Below are positions 1-5,805 of a DNA stretch of 5,866 bases, piece after piece. Location: assembly GCA_047619485.1 (NCBI GenBank), contig JBLHKE010000506.1, positions 1 to 5,866 on the forward strand, in the 5' to 3' direction. The notes under the pieces were generated by a model that saw nothing but the letters and a program-made list of their open reading frames with translations, ran no database searches and was not told where the DNA came from. The translations under genes and the position numbers were made by a program. Source of the DNA: JBLHKE01 sp047619485. Lineage in GTDB: Bacteria; Verrucomicrobiota; Verrucomicrobiia; Verrucomicrobiales; DEV007. Position 1 is the stretch's first letter. Every line of letters begins with the position of its first letter.

Positions 1-1275
1 CTTGAGCGCCGTGAGCGATTCCTGCGGTGATGGCTTACTCGATTTTTTCGGCACGCCGCTGTTGTCAGGGCGATTTTTATTTCCGGGGTGATTGCCCCCA
101 GCAATCTTGGGATCCTTTTTGTTCGGGCGATCTCGATTGATGCGCTCGCTCTCGCGTTCGCGCGCCCGATCACGTTTGAGTTTGGCTGCCTTCGCCTGCT
201 GGTCGGCACGATCGTTTTTCTTCTTCTTGACGGTCGCGTCTTCCACTCCTCCACCGCCAGAGAGCGCAACGATCAAGCCGATCAACAAAATCAGACAGAC
301 CGAGACGATGGCGATCATCGACCCCTTGCTGCTGTTCGAGCTGGCCACCAACTGGGCCTGAGCCTGTGCTTTGGCACGAGTGACGCTGCCGCGCGCGACC
401 GGTGCGGCCGCCTTAGAGGCGGACGACGGGAGGACGAGCCGGTTGGTCGAAGCGTCCGCGGCGTCCGATTGGAGGATCGCCTTGTCCAACGCGTCAGCGA
501 GTTCGCCAGCCGTCTGGAATCGTAACAGCTGGTTCGGATTGGTCGCACGAGCGATGATCGCATCGAAGGATCGTGAGCAACCGCACAGTGTCGAAGGGAG
601 CGCGCCGTTGGCGTCTGGCAATTTGCCGGTGAGGAGTTCGTGCAGCAACACCCCGACAGAGAAGAGATCGGCGCGGTGATCGCCCTGGCGGTGGTAGACC
701 TCCGGGGCGGTGTAGCCTGGGGTGCCGTAGATGAGTTCATCCTCGGCGGTCTTCTGCCCCATCGGTTGCGCCAGGCCGAAGTCTCCAATTTTCGGGTTCG
801 CATCCGAGTCGAGCAGGATGTTTCCCGGTTTGATATCGCGGTGGAGAATGCCAGCGCTGTGTGCGTGTTCGAGCCCGCGGCTGATGGCGGCGACCAGAGT
901 GCCAGCCTGCACCGGATCGATGGTGCGGCCGTAGGCGGACTGGTGCAACGATTTGCCGTTCACCATTTCCATCACGATGAAGAGCATGCCGTCCGCCTCA
1001 CCAAAATCGTAGACGCCGATGAGGTTCGGGTGGTTGAGGCGCGCCATGGCTTTGGCTTCGGCTTCGAAGGACGCGCGGAAAACCGGGTCGTTGCCGAGCT
1101 CGCGCGCGAGGATTTTGATCGCTACCGGGCGATCGAGCGAGATCTGCCGAGCAAGGTAGACGGCGCCCATGCCGCCCTCGGCGATAAACTGCTGGAACTC
1201 ATAGGCCGGGAACAGCGGAGCCAACTCCTCAATCGTTGGGGCTTGGGATGCGTTAGGGTCGGTTCCTGGTTCCAT
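1..1275 (-). CDS. Transmembrane serine/threonine protein kinase (C-terminus beyond the window)
   Basis: The frame is open from ATG at 1275 to base 1, giving 425 residues with no stop. Residues 26 to about 265 form a Hanks-type kinase domain: glycine loop EGGMGAVY (33-40), VAIK lysine K54, helix C glutamate E73, catalytic HRDIKPGN (H145, D147, K149, N152), DFG (165-167), APE (190-192) and D203 of helix F. All key catalytic residues are present, so it should be an active RD-type kinase; the first glycine of the usual GxGxxG is Ala32. An Ala/Ser linker leads to one membrane helix (about 320-338), then a very basic Lys/Arg segment (350-390). Family knowledge places the kinase domain in the cytoplasm and the missing C-terminal part outside it, probably as a sensor. 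The 1275 start gives a family-like N-terminus; an in-frame ATG at 1323 would add 16 residues unlike the family. Neither has a Shine-Dalgarno sequence. Substrates are unknown. Confidence 0.93.
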   Translation of the reverse strand, partial: MEPGTDPNASQAPTIEELAPLFPAYEFQQFIAEGGMGAVYLARQISLDRPVAIKILARELGNDPVFRASFEAEAKAMARLNHPNLIGVYDFGEADGMLFIVMEMVNGKSLHQSAYGRTIDPVQAGTLVAAISRGLEHAHSAGILHRDIKPGNILLDSDANPKIGDFGLAQPMGQKTAEDELIYGTPGYTAPEVYHRQGDHRADLFSVGVLLHELLTGKLPDANGALPSTLCGCSRSFDAIIARATNPNQLLRFQTAGELADALDKAILQSDAADASTNRLVLPSSASKAAAPVARGSVTRAKAQAQAQLVASSNSSKGSMIAIVSVCLILLIGLIVALSGGGGVEDATVKKKKNDRADQQAKAAKLKRDRARERESERINRDRPNKKDPKIAGGNHPGNKNRPDNSGVPKKSSKPSPQESLTALK

Positions 1276-1287
1276 GGTATAAGAGAA

Positions 1288-1315
1288 AATATACTGCAAA
1301 AAGCGGGGGCTCCAA
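1288..1315 (-). promoter_or_regulatory. Candidate promoter of the protein kinase gene
   Basis: On the minus strand TTGGAG (1310-1315) and TATATT (1288-1293) are separated by 16 bases, resembling a sigma-70 promoter with a good -10 (5 of 6) and a poor -35 (3 of 6). Transcription would begin near 1281, leaving a leader of only about five bases before the ATG at 1275. If correct, the longer start at 1323 would not be used by this transcript. The gene could also be read from pyrC, which ends 68 bases upstream. Confidence 0.3.
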
Positions 1316-1343
1316 GCACGCATATGATGACATGAAGATTACA

Positions 1344-2345
1344 TTACGCCACCGACCAAGGGATCTTCTCCCCCGCGAACATGGGCACCACAGCGCCGTA
1401 ACTCTCCGGCACAGCAAACTCCCGCTTCACCAAGACGATCTTCTTTTCAGCGAGGTTCAAGCCATGGATGCGTCGCGCATTGCCAGAGACGAAGGCCTGT
1501 AGCTTTTCGGCGCAGCCGTTGGCCGTAAAGAGATCCGCGAGCACCTGCAGGGCGATCGGTGCCGTGAACACTCCCGCCGCGCAGCCGCAGCATTCCTTTT
1601 TGTCGCGCGGGTGCGGTGCGGAGTCGCTGCCGAACATCAGCTTCGGGTGGGCGGCGAGCGCGGCGGCGAGTAGCGCATCGCGATCCTCCGGGCGCTTGGC
1701 GATCGGTTTACAGAACAGGTGTGGGTTGAGCAGTCCCCCGACAACGTCATCAAGCGTGATCAGGAGGTGCTGGAGCGTCACGGTGGCGTGAAGGTTCTCG
1801 AACTCGTCGAGGAGCGCGACCGCGCCCGCCGTGGTGATGTGCTCCATCGTGATGCGCAGCTTCGGGAAGGTCGCCGCCAGGTGGCGGTAGATGGCGAGGA
1901 ACTCGGACTCGCGGTCCATGACGAAGCCGTGCGTCTCGCCATGCACCATCAGCGGGATGCCCAGCGCCTCCATCCGGCGGATGGTTGGCTCGGCGGCGTC
2001 GATGGCCTTGACCCCAGCTTCGGAATTTGTTGTGGCACCCGCCGGGTAGAGTTTGATCCCGATGATCTCGCCCTTGGCGGCCGCCAACTCGTCCTCCGAG
2101 TAATCGCGGAAGAACAGCGTCATCAGCGGCGTGAACTGATGCCGGTCGATCGCAGCGCCGATACGCGAGCGGTATTCCCTCAATGCGGCGAGCGTATCGA
2201 CCGGCGGCACCAGGTTTGGCATGATGACCGCTCCAGCGAACGTTTCCGCCGACAGCGGTGCGACCAGCTCTAGCATGTCCTCATCCCGCAGGTGGAGGTG
2301 CATGTCGAGTGGCGTGTCGAGTTCGAGCGAAGTTGGCGTGGACAT
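1344..2345 (-). CDS. pyrC: Dihydroorotase, class II (PyrC type)
   Basis: This 333-residue enzyme catalyses the reversible cyclisation of N-carbamoyl-L-aspartate to L-dihydroorotate, the third step of de novo pyrimidine synthesis, in the cytoplasm. The full amidohydrolase metal site of the E. coli PyrC type is visible: HLHLR near the N-terminus (H16, H18), the lysine expected to be carboxylated in IKLYPAGATTNS (K98), H135 in VHGE, H169 in EHITT and D241 in GSDSAPH. The ATTNS segment (104-108) matches the mobile substrate loop, and the Cys-rich ECCGCAAG stretch (251-258) is also characteristic of this class. Length is close to the usual 340-350. An in-frame TGA lies 12 bases before the ATG, so no longer form exists. 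There is no Shine-Dalgarno sequence. A TTGACG hexamer (2404-2409) lies upstream but has no convincing -10. The preceding transpeptidase gene ends 87 bases upstream; no functional link is apparent. Confidence 0.96.
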   Translation of the reverse strand: MSTPTSLELDTPLDMHLHLRDEDMLELVAPLSAETFAGAVIMPNLVPPVDTLAALREYRSRIGAAIDRHQFTPLMTLFFRDYSEDELAAAKGEIIGIKLYPAGATTNSEAGVKAIDAAEPTIRRMEALGIPLMVHGETHGFVMDRESEFLAIYRHLAATFPKLRITMEHITTAGAVALLDEFENLHATVTLQHLLITLDDVVGGLLNPHLFCKPIAKRPEDRDALLAAALAAHPKLMFGSDSAPHPRDKKECCGCAAGVFTAPIALQVLADLFTANGCAEKLQAFVSGNARRIHGLNLAEKKIVLVKREFAVPESYGAVVPMFAGEKIPWSVA

Positions 2346-2432
2346 GCCGTGTACTAGTCAGAAATCAGTTCCTCGGTCACCCCAATTTTTTGTGGCGGGA
2401 AAACGTCAAGCTTTCACTGCAGGCGTCGCAGA

Positions 2433-3221
2433 TTAGCGGTCGAACATCCCACGGCGCTTCGACGGATCTTTGGCAGCAGTGGAAGCCCTAGGCTTACTCG
2501 GCTTCGCGAGCGTCTTCTTCACTGGCACACTGCGGCGCATCGGCGGGTGATTGGATGCCTCAGCAGCTGCGAGCACCTCGCCACCGCCACTACCGAACGC
2601 GCTGCGTCGACGCAGGTTGTTGACCAGCATCTGATCTTGGCGAGGAACCTCGCCAGAGTAGAGGCGACCCGGCTTGACGTGGACTTTCGAACCGACGCCG
2701 ACCGTGTTGTAGAGATCGATGACGTCCTTCGAACGCATGCGGATGCAGCCGTAGCTAGCGGGCTGGCCGACGCGCCATTCCTCGGCCGTCCCGTGGATGT
2801 AGATGTAGCGTTTGTAGGCGTTCTTGGTGGAGCCGCTCGCACCACCGAGCCAGAGGATGCGTGAAACGATCGGGTCACGACCAGGAGAATTCGGCTTGAT
2901 CACCTCGCCAGTCGGCTTGCGACCTTTGAACACCGTGCCAGGACGGGCACCGCCACCGACCTTGTCGCGAACCACCATCGTTCCGATCGGAGTCTTCTTG
3001 CTACCTGGCTTGTCGCCGAGACCGAACTTCGAAGTCGAGACTGGGTAGGACTTCCTCGGGGTGCCATTTCTATCGAAAACGACAAGGCGCTGATCGGCGA
3101 CGCTTACCACCATCTTCTTGGGGCTGGTGTAAGAAGAGGAACTCGACGTCGAGCTGCAATTCGAAAGTAGCACGGCGGTTGCGAGCGCGATTCCTGGCTT
3201 TAAAAATTTCATTATGGTCAT
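2433..3221 (-). CDS. L,D-transpeptidase (YkuD domain) lipoprotein
   Basis: A 262-residue exported protein. The N-terminus has a basic-hydrophobic signal peptide ending in LLSNC, so Cys22 is the likely lipidation site, although Asn at -1 is unusual. A Ser-rich linker (23-33) follows. Residues about 37-183 form a YkuD domain with the catalytic signature HGT (H143) and SYGCIRM (nucleophile C159). Such enzymes make 3-3 peptidoglycan cross-links or attach proteins to meso-DAP in the envelope; which reaction this one performs cannot be told. The C-terminal 70 residues are low in complexity and rich in Lys, Arg, Ser and Pro (for example KKTLAKPSKPRAS), suggesting a disordered tail that could bind the acidic wall. 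ATG at 3221 has a weak GAG seven bases upstream; an in-frame ATG at 3212 would give a more compact signal peptide (MKFLKPG start) and cannot be excluded. It is followed by pyrC after 87 bases. Confidence 0.93.
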   Translation of the reverse strand: MTIMKFLKPGIALATAVLLSNCSSTSSSSSYTSPKKMVVSVADQRLVVFDRNGTPRKSYPVSTSKFGLGDKPGSKKTPIGTMVVRDKVGGGARPGTVFKGRKPTGEVIKPNSPGRDPIVSRILWLGGASGSTKNAYKRYIYIHGTAEEWRVGQPASYGCIRMRSKDVIDLYNTVGVGSKVHVKPGRLYSGEVPRQDQMLVNNLRRRSAFGSGGGEVLAAAEASNHPPMRRSVPVKKTLAKPSKPRASTAAKDPSKRRGMFDR

Positions 3222-3292
3222 TACAAATCTCGGGAGTCTACTTGGAGAGCATAACTCGCCCCCGTCAACATGAAAATTATTAACTTATATAA

Positions 3293-3321
3293 ATTACACC
3301 CACAGTCAAATAATTTCTAAA
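3293..3321 (-). promoter_or_regulatory. Candidate promoter of the L,D-transpeptidase gene
   Basis: In the AT-rich stretch upstream of the transpeptidase, the minus strand carries TTTAGA (3316-3321) and TGTAAT (3293-3298) with a 17-base spacer, four and five of six matches to sigma-70 consensus, predicting a leader of about 65 bases. A nearby TTGACT (3304-3309) pairs with TATAAG (3284-3289) only at a short 14-base spacing. The AT-rich context supports a promoter here, but the exact hexamers are uncertain. Confidence 0.25.
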
Positions 3322-3357
3322 ATTTAGCGAAAGAACGGAAAACCAGCCACGTAGGCG

Positions 3358-3421
3358 AATTCGAGCATAGAGATTGAAGTAATTAATTTTAAATCTAGTA
3401 TTTCAGACTGATACTCGAATT
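3358..3421. repeat. Short inverted repeat in AT-rich DNA
   Basis: AATTCGAG at 3358-3365 is matched by its reverse complement CTCGAATT at 3414-3421, with 48 bases of AT-rich sequence between them. An 8-base match at this distance could arise by chance. It lies about 140 bases upstream of the transpeptidase start and might be a protein-binding site, but nothing else supports that. Confidence 0.25.
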
Positions 3422-3435
3422 GATGAGCTTGATTT

Positions 3436-3449
3436 TGGCGCTAACGCCA
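3436..3449. other. Small hairpin in the AT-rich region
   Basis: TGGCG and CGCCA flank a CTAA tetraloop, giving a compact 5-bp stem. It is followed by a run of A rather than T on the minus strand, so it is not an intrinsic terminator for minus-strand genes. No role can be assigned. Confidence 0.3.
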
Positions 3450-3506
3450 TGGACTTGTTCGAAAATTTGAAATGATCTAAATTTCAGAACTCGGATTCAC
3501 AACGAT

Positions 3507-3541
3507 CTTGAGTCGGATCACAGCGTTGCCCTCTGAGACTG
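3507..3541. repeat. Degenerate intergenic direct repeat, copy A
   Basis: The 24 bases from 3507 (CTTGAGTCGGATC...) match copy B at 3683 in 19 positions, and both copies continue into a GCC...(A)CTG hairpin-like end. Read on the minus strand, both could encode a similar 'EGxAxIRLK' string, which shows that the similarity is real but not that it is coding. Weak similarity continues for a dozen bases to the left of each copy. Confidence 0.5.
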
Positions 3542-3682
3542 TCGGACTGAGAGGATTCGAGCAAAACCTTCTAGAATTCCGATCTAGATCCGCTTGCTGG
3601 GGGAGTATTTGAATGGATTCAGCGAGCCGATCTGAACGAATTGCAGAATGATTCTTGCCGGATCGGGTAGGTTCGAAAGGCA

Positions 3683-3718
3683 CTTAAGCCGGATCGTAGC
3701 GTAGCCTTCAGGCTGCGT
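3683..3718. repeat. Degenerate intergenic direct repeat, copy B, ending in a hairpin
   Basis: This is the second copy of the repeat at 3507, 176 bases further on in the same orientation. Its right end folds into a hairpin: GCGTAGCC (3699-3706), loop TTCA, GGCTGCGT (3711-3718), eight pairs including two G-T wobbles. The form resembles REP-type intergenic palindromes. Dispersal across the genome is an expectation that cannot be tested in this window. Confidence 0.5.
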
Positions 3719-3775
3719 ACGCCGAAGCGATCGCATCTTCTGATGGCCAGTGCGCGAATGGAATCCAAGGGAGTC

Positions 3776-3820
3776 TGGCGTGTCGTGCGAAAGCACAGGC
3801 CACGGGCAGACCGGACTGCC
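3776..3820 (+). other. Two adjacent hairpins, one with a GNRA tetraloop
   Basis: The first hairpin pairs TGGC (3776-3779) with GCCA (3799-3802) and GTGC (3785-3788) with GCAC (3793-3796), closed by a GAAA tetraloop and interrupted by an asymmetric internal loop. The second pairs GGCAG (3805-3809) with CTGCC (3816-3820) around a six-base loop. Together they could mark a small structured RNA or just repeat debris. No known RNA family is recognised and no clear promoter or terminator accompanies them. Confidence 0.25.
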
Positions 3821-3977
3821 GTTTCTGACGCAGCCTAAGAAGCTGTCGGGAGATACGCAGATAAAAGTAGCCGAACTCGCCAGAGTTTGGACGAGCGTTT
3901 TGTACGTCGCGATGGTCTTGGGACGTGTGCTCAATTGCTGGCGAAATCAGCTACGGTTTGATGCTCCGGCTGAGTTT

Positions 3978-4114
3978 CCCGACAGACCCGAATGGCAATT
4001 ACTGAAGAGGGAGCGTCGGCACTCCTGCCGATGTCTCCGGATCGTCGGCAGGAGTGCCGACGCTACTTGATGAACGATGGTGAACCTTAAGTAGGTGCCA
4101 TCCCCGACAGACCC
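3978..4114. mobile_element. MITE- or REP-like nested palindromic element with flanking 12-base direct repeats
   Basis: CCCGACAGACCC occurs at 3978-3989 and again at 4103-4114. Just inside these lie imperfect inverted repeats: 3992-4007 (ATGGCAATTACTGAAG) against 4086-4101 (CTTAAGTAGGTGCCAT), 13 of 16 pairs. Inside them is the perfect 20-bp palindrome at 4012-4064. This layering of direct repeat, terminal inverted repeat and central palindrome resembles a small non-autonomous element with a target-site duplication, though 12 bases is long for one. It starts nine bases after the glycosyltransferase stop codon and contains no gene. It may instead be a REP-like structure mobilised in trans by an enzyme encoded elsewhere. 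Confidence 0.45.
4012..4064. repeat. Perfect 20-bp inverted repeat, each arm itself self-complementary
   Basis: The arms 4012-4031 and 4045-4064 are exact reverse complements, separated by 13 bases that include TCCGGA. Each arm can also fold on its own (TCGGCA, loop CTCC, TGCCGA in the left arm; mirrored in the right), so the sequence can form one long stem or two short hairpins. It lies 59-111 bases downstream of the glycosyltransferase stop and could stabilise or end that transcript, but on the minus strand it is followed by CCCTCTTCAG rather than a T run, so it is not a standard intrinsic terminator. Confidence 0.85.
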
Positions 4115-4122
4115 ACCTTCTC

Positions 4123-5616
4123 CTAGCTCTGGACGGGGTCAGGATCAGGGTCGGCGTTGCGAAACGCGAACATGCCACGCAGGGAATCCCACGAGACATA
4201 GAAGAAGCCGAACTGGAAAAGCATCATGAACGGTACCGACATCCACATGCCTCCAATGAGGCAATAGATGACGAGGAAGGTGAAGTAGAAGGCGAGCGCC
4301 ACCTCAAGGATCGGGGCGAAACTCTTCAGCGCGCGATAGCTACTTTTGCTCCAGTCCTGGCGCTTCTTCTCGATCCCGTATTTCGGGGTGCGCACAAAAT
4401 CGGACTCACGATTGAAGATCGCCTCGATCACTGCGCGACCGTTGTTAATCGACATCCCGATGCCGAGCGCGAGCAACATCGGCAGCAGCAATACCTCGCC
4501 CAGCCAGCCGCCCTTCGCGTTGCGCGCCACCTGCGCGCAGGTGTAGAACACGCAGACGGACACAGACGCCAGAACGAAGATCGGGAGGTGGAGGAATAGG
4601 GCTGACTGCCAAGACATCGGCGGCATCATGCCGGGGAAGATCAGCACTAGCACAAGGATCAACAGCAGGTAGGCGAAGTTCGCTGTGAGGTGCGCGGTCG
4701 CCTCGAGCTTGATGAGGAGCGACACGTCGCTCTTCCAGACGGTGCCGAGCATCTTCTTGCAGGTCTGGATCGAGCCCTTCGCCCAGCGGTGCTGCTGTGA
4801 TTTAAATCCGTCCATGTCCACGGGCAGCTCGGCCGGTGTGACGACGTCTTTGAGGAAGATGAATTTCCATCCCTTGAGCTGCGCCCGGTAGCTGAGGTCG
4901 AGATCCTCGGTCAGCGTGTCGTGCTCCCAGCCACCCGCGTCGATGATGCACGACTTGCGCCACATGCCGGCGGTGCCGTTGAAGTTGAAGAACCGGCCGC
5001 TGCGGCTGCGGGCGGTCTGTTCGATCATCAGGTGCCCATCGAGGAACATCGCTTGAATGCGGGTGAACAACGAGTAATGGCGGTTGATGTGACCCCAGCG
5101 GGTCTGGATCATGCCGATCTTCTTATCCGTGAAGAAGTGGATCATCTGCTTGAGCGCATCCGCGTCTGGCACGAAATCCGCGTCGAGGATGTAGATGTAT
5201 TCGCCCTTGGCCTTCTCCATGCCGTTCTCGAGGGCACCCGCCTTGAAACCGGTGCGGTCGACCCGGTGGATCAGCTCGATGTCAAATCCTTTCACCGTCA
5301 GTGCCTCGACCTCGGCGCGGCAAATTTCAAGCGTCTCATCAGTGGAGTCGTCCAGCACTTGGATGTAGAGCCTGTCCTTCGGGTAATCGAGTTCACCGAC
5401 CGCGCGGATGAGGCGTTTGACGACGTGGAGCTCATTGAAGATCGGCAGCTGCACGGTCACCATCGGCAACTCGGCAAAGTTTTCCAGAGGCTCTGGCTTC
5501 TTCTTCGAATGCTTCAAGAAGAGGTACACCATGATGTACCGATGGATGCCGTATCCGCACAGACCGATGAGGACGACGAAGTAGCAGATGCGCCAAATGG
5601 TGCTAGAGAGTTCCAT
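4123..5616 (-). CDS. Membrane glycosyltransferase, GT2 family (cellulose synthase / CslA-like)
   Basis: A 497-residue processive-type beta-glycosyltransferase. One N-terminal membrane helix (about 10-34) precedes a cytoplasmic GT-A domain with the expected motifs: LPIFNE (57-62), VLDDSTDET with D89/D90, the DAD metal-binding motif D145-D147, TED with D238 as probable base, and QQHRW (274-278), the QxxRW acceptor-site signature. About five further helices follow (about 308-327, 339-361, 372-390, 434-455, 458-475), with the FVRTPKYG loop (407-414) on the cytoplasmic side that is usual in CslA-like proteins. Such enzymes polymerise and export beta-linked sugars such as mannan or glucan; the donor and product cannot be inferred. 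No PilZ domain or bcsB-like partner gene is visible. The C-terminus is a DPDPDP tail. An in-frame TAG lies 24 bases before the ATG, fixing the longest ATG form; the ribosome site is weak. A plausible promoter lies upstream at 5658-5685. Confidence 0.94.
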   Translation of the reverse strand: MELSSTIWRICYFVVLIGLCGYGIHRYIMVYLFLKHSKKKPEPLENFAELPMVTVQLPIFNELHVVKRLIRAVGELDYPKDRLYIQVLDDSTDETLEICRAEVEALTVKGFDIELIHRVDRTGFKAGALENGMEKAKGEYIYILDADFVPDADALKQMIHFFTDKKIGMIQTRWGHINRHYSLFTRIQAMFLDGHLMIEQTARSRSGRFFNFNGTAGMWRKSCIIDAGGWEHDTLTEDLDLSYRAQLKGWKFIFLKDVVTPAELPVDMDGFKSQQHRWAKGSIQTCKKMLGTVWKSDVSLLIKLEATAHLTANFAYLLLILVLVLIFPGMMPPMSWQSALFLHLPIFVLASVSVCVFYTCAQVARNAKGGWLGEVLLLPMLLALGIGMSINNGRAVIEAIFNRESDFVRTPKYGIEKKRQDWSKSSYRALKSFAPILEVALAFYFTFLVIYCLIGGMWMSVPFMMLFQFGFFYVSWDSLRGMFAFRNADPDPDPVQS

Positions 5617-5657
5617 ACATTCTGTAGTCCGCGACCCGGCCTAGAGTGAGGGCGGAT

Positions 5658-5685
5658 ATCATGGCGCAAAGGGGGGGGCGGTCAA
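5658..5685 (-). promoter_or_regulatory. Candidate promoter of the glycosyltransferase with a poly-C spacer
   Basis: The minus strand carries TTGACC (5680-5685, five of six to -35) and CATGAT (5658-5663, four of six to -10) with a 16-base spacer. Transcription would start near 5650, giving a leader of about 35 bases before the ATG at 5616. Half the spacer is a run of eight C residues, so a one-base gain would bring it to the optimal 17. Confidence 0.4.
5671..5678. repeat. Eight-base G homopolymer tract
   Basis: An uninterrupted run of eight G (plus strand) lies in the divergent intergenic region, inside the spacer of the candidate glycosyltransferase promoter. Tracts of this length are prone to slipped-strand mispairing in many bacteria, and also to sequencing error. 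Confidence 0.85.
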
Positions 5686-5805
5686 GTTGCAAATCCTCCA
5701 ACAAACTGCTCGAATTCACCGCCGGGTGTCGCATGTTACTCTATGTGCTGATATTGGGAAACGATTCGACCCGACCCAGCGCCAGTCCAACCCCTGTCCG
5801 ATAAC

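Larger units (their letters stand above)
3222..4122. other. Gene-free region of about 900 bases between glycosyltransferase and L,D-transpeptidase
   Basis: No convincing protein gene is seen. The part at about 3240-3480 is clearly more AT-rich than the coding DNA and probably holds the transpeptidase promoter. The part at about 3480-4120 returns to higher GC and contains degenerate direct repeats, small hairpins and a nested palindromic element. Two overlapping open frames exist (minus 3584-3934, plus 3750-4070), but neither resembles a protein family I know, and both run through repeats: the plus frame ends inside the 4012-4064 palindrome. I read the region as an accumulation of intergenic repeat sequences, possibly with decayed material. 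Confidence 0.6.

Noticed and set aside
88..1335. Open frames on the plus strand (88-525, 640-1335) and a minus frame at 315-803 in the left part
   Set aside because: They are out of frame with, or antisense to, the kinase gene, which has every kinase motif in one uninterrupted frame. The shadow proteins are rich in Arg and Ala and resemble no family.
1719..2273. 184-residue plus-strand open frame
   Set aside because: It is antisense to the conserved metal-site region of pyrC and is a GC-rich shadow frame.
2346..2432. TTGACG (2404-2409) as the -35 of a pyrC promoter
   Set aside because: No acceptable -10 is found at 16-18 bases. The candidates are AATTGG, ATTGGG and TTGGGG.
3570..3588. Two TCTAGA hexamers seven bases apart
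   Set aside because: Each is a six-base palindrome that occurs often by chance, and nothing nearby suggests an operator.
3584..3934. 116-residue minus-strand open frame as a hypothetical gene
   Set aside because: It runs through repeat copy B and the double hairpin, overlaps an opposite frame, and has no family resemblance or ribosome site.
3843..3985. Nine-base inverted match CTGTCGGGA (3843-3851) to TCCCGACAG (3977-3985)
   Set aside because: It is short and partly shared with the direct-repeat sequence. It may be another fragment of the element but is too weak to call.
4012..4064. Palindrome as an intrinsic terminator of the glycosyltransferase
   Set aside because: The stem is strong, but no T run follows it on either strand, so only a weaker role in transcript ending or stability is kept.
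3750..4070. 106-residue plus-strand open frame as a hypothetical gene
   Set aside because: Its last codons lie inside the 4012-4064 palindrome and the composition is not protein-like. It is probably a chance frame through repeats.
3999..4199. 66-residue minus-strand frame overlapping the glycosyltransferase end
   Set aside because: It overlaps the real gene in another frame, and its remainder is translated palindrome (SVGTPADD...AGVPTL).
4921..5649. 242-residue plus-strand open frame
   Set aside because: It is antisense to the catalytic domain of the glycosyltransferase. Its length is explained by codon bias of the real gene, and it has no recognisable domain.
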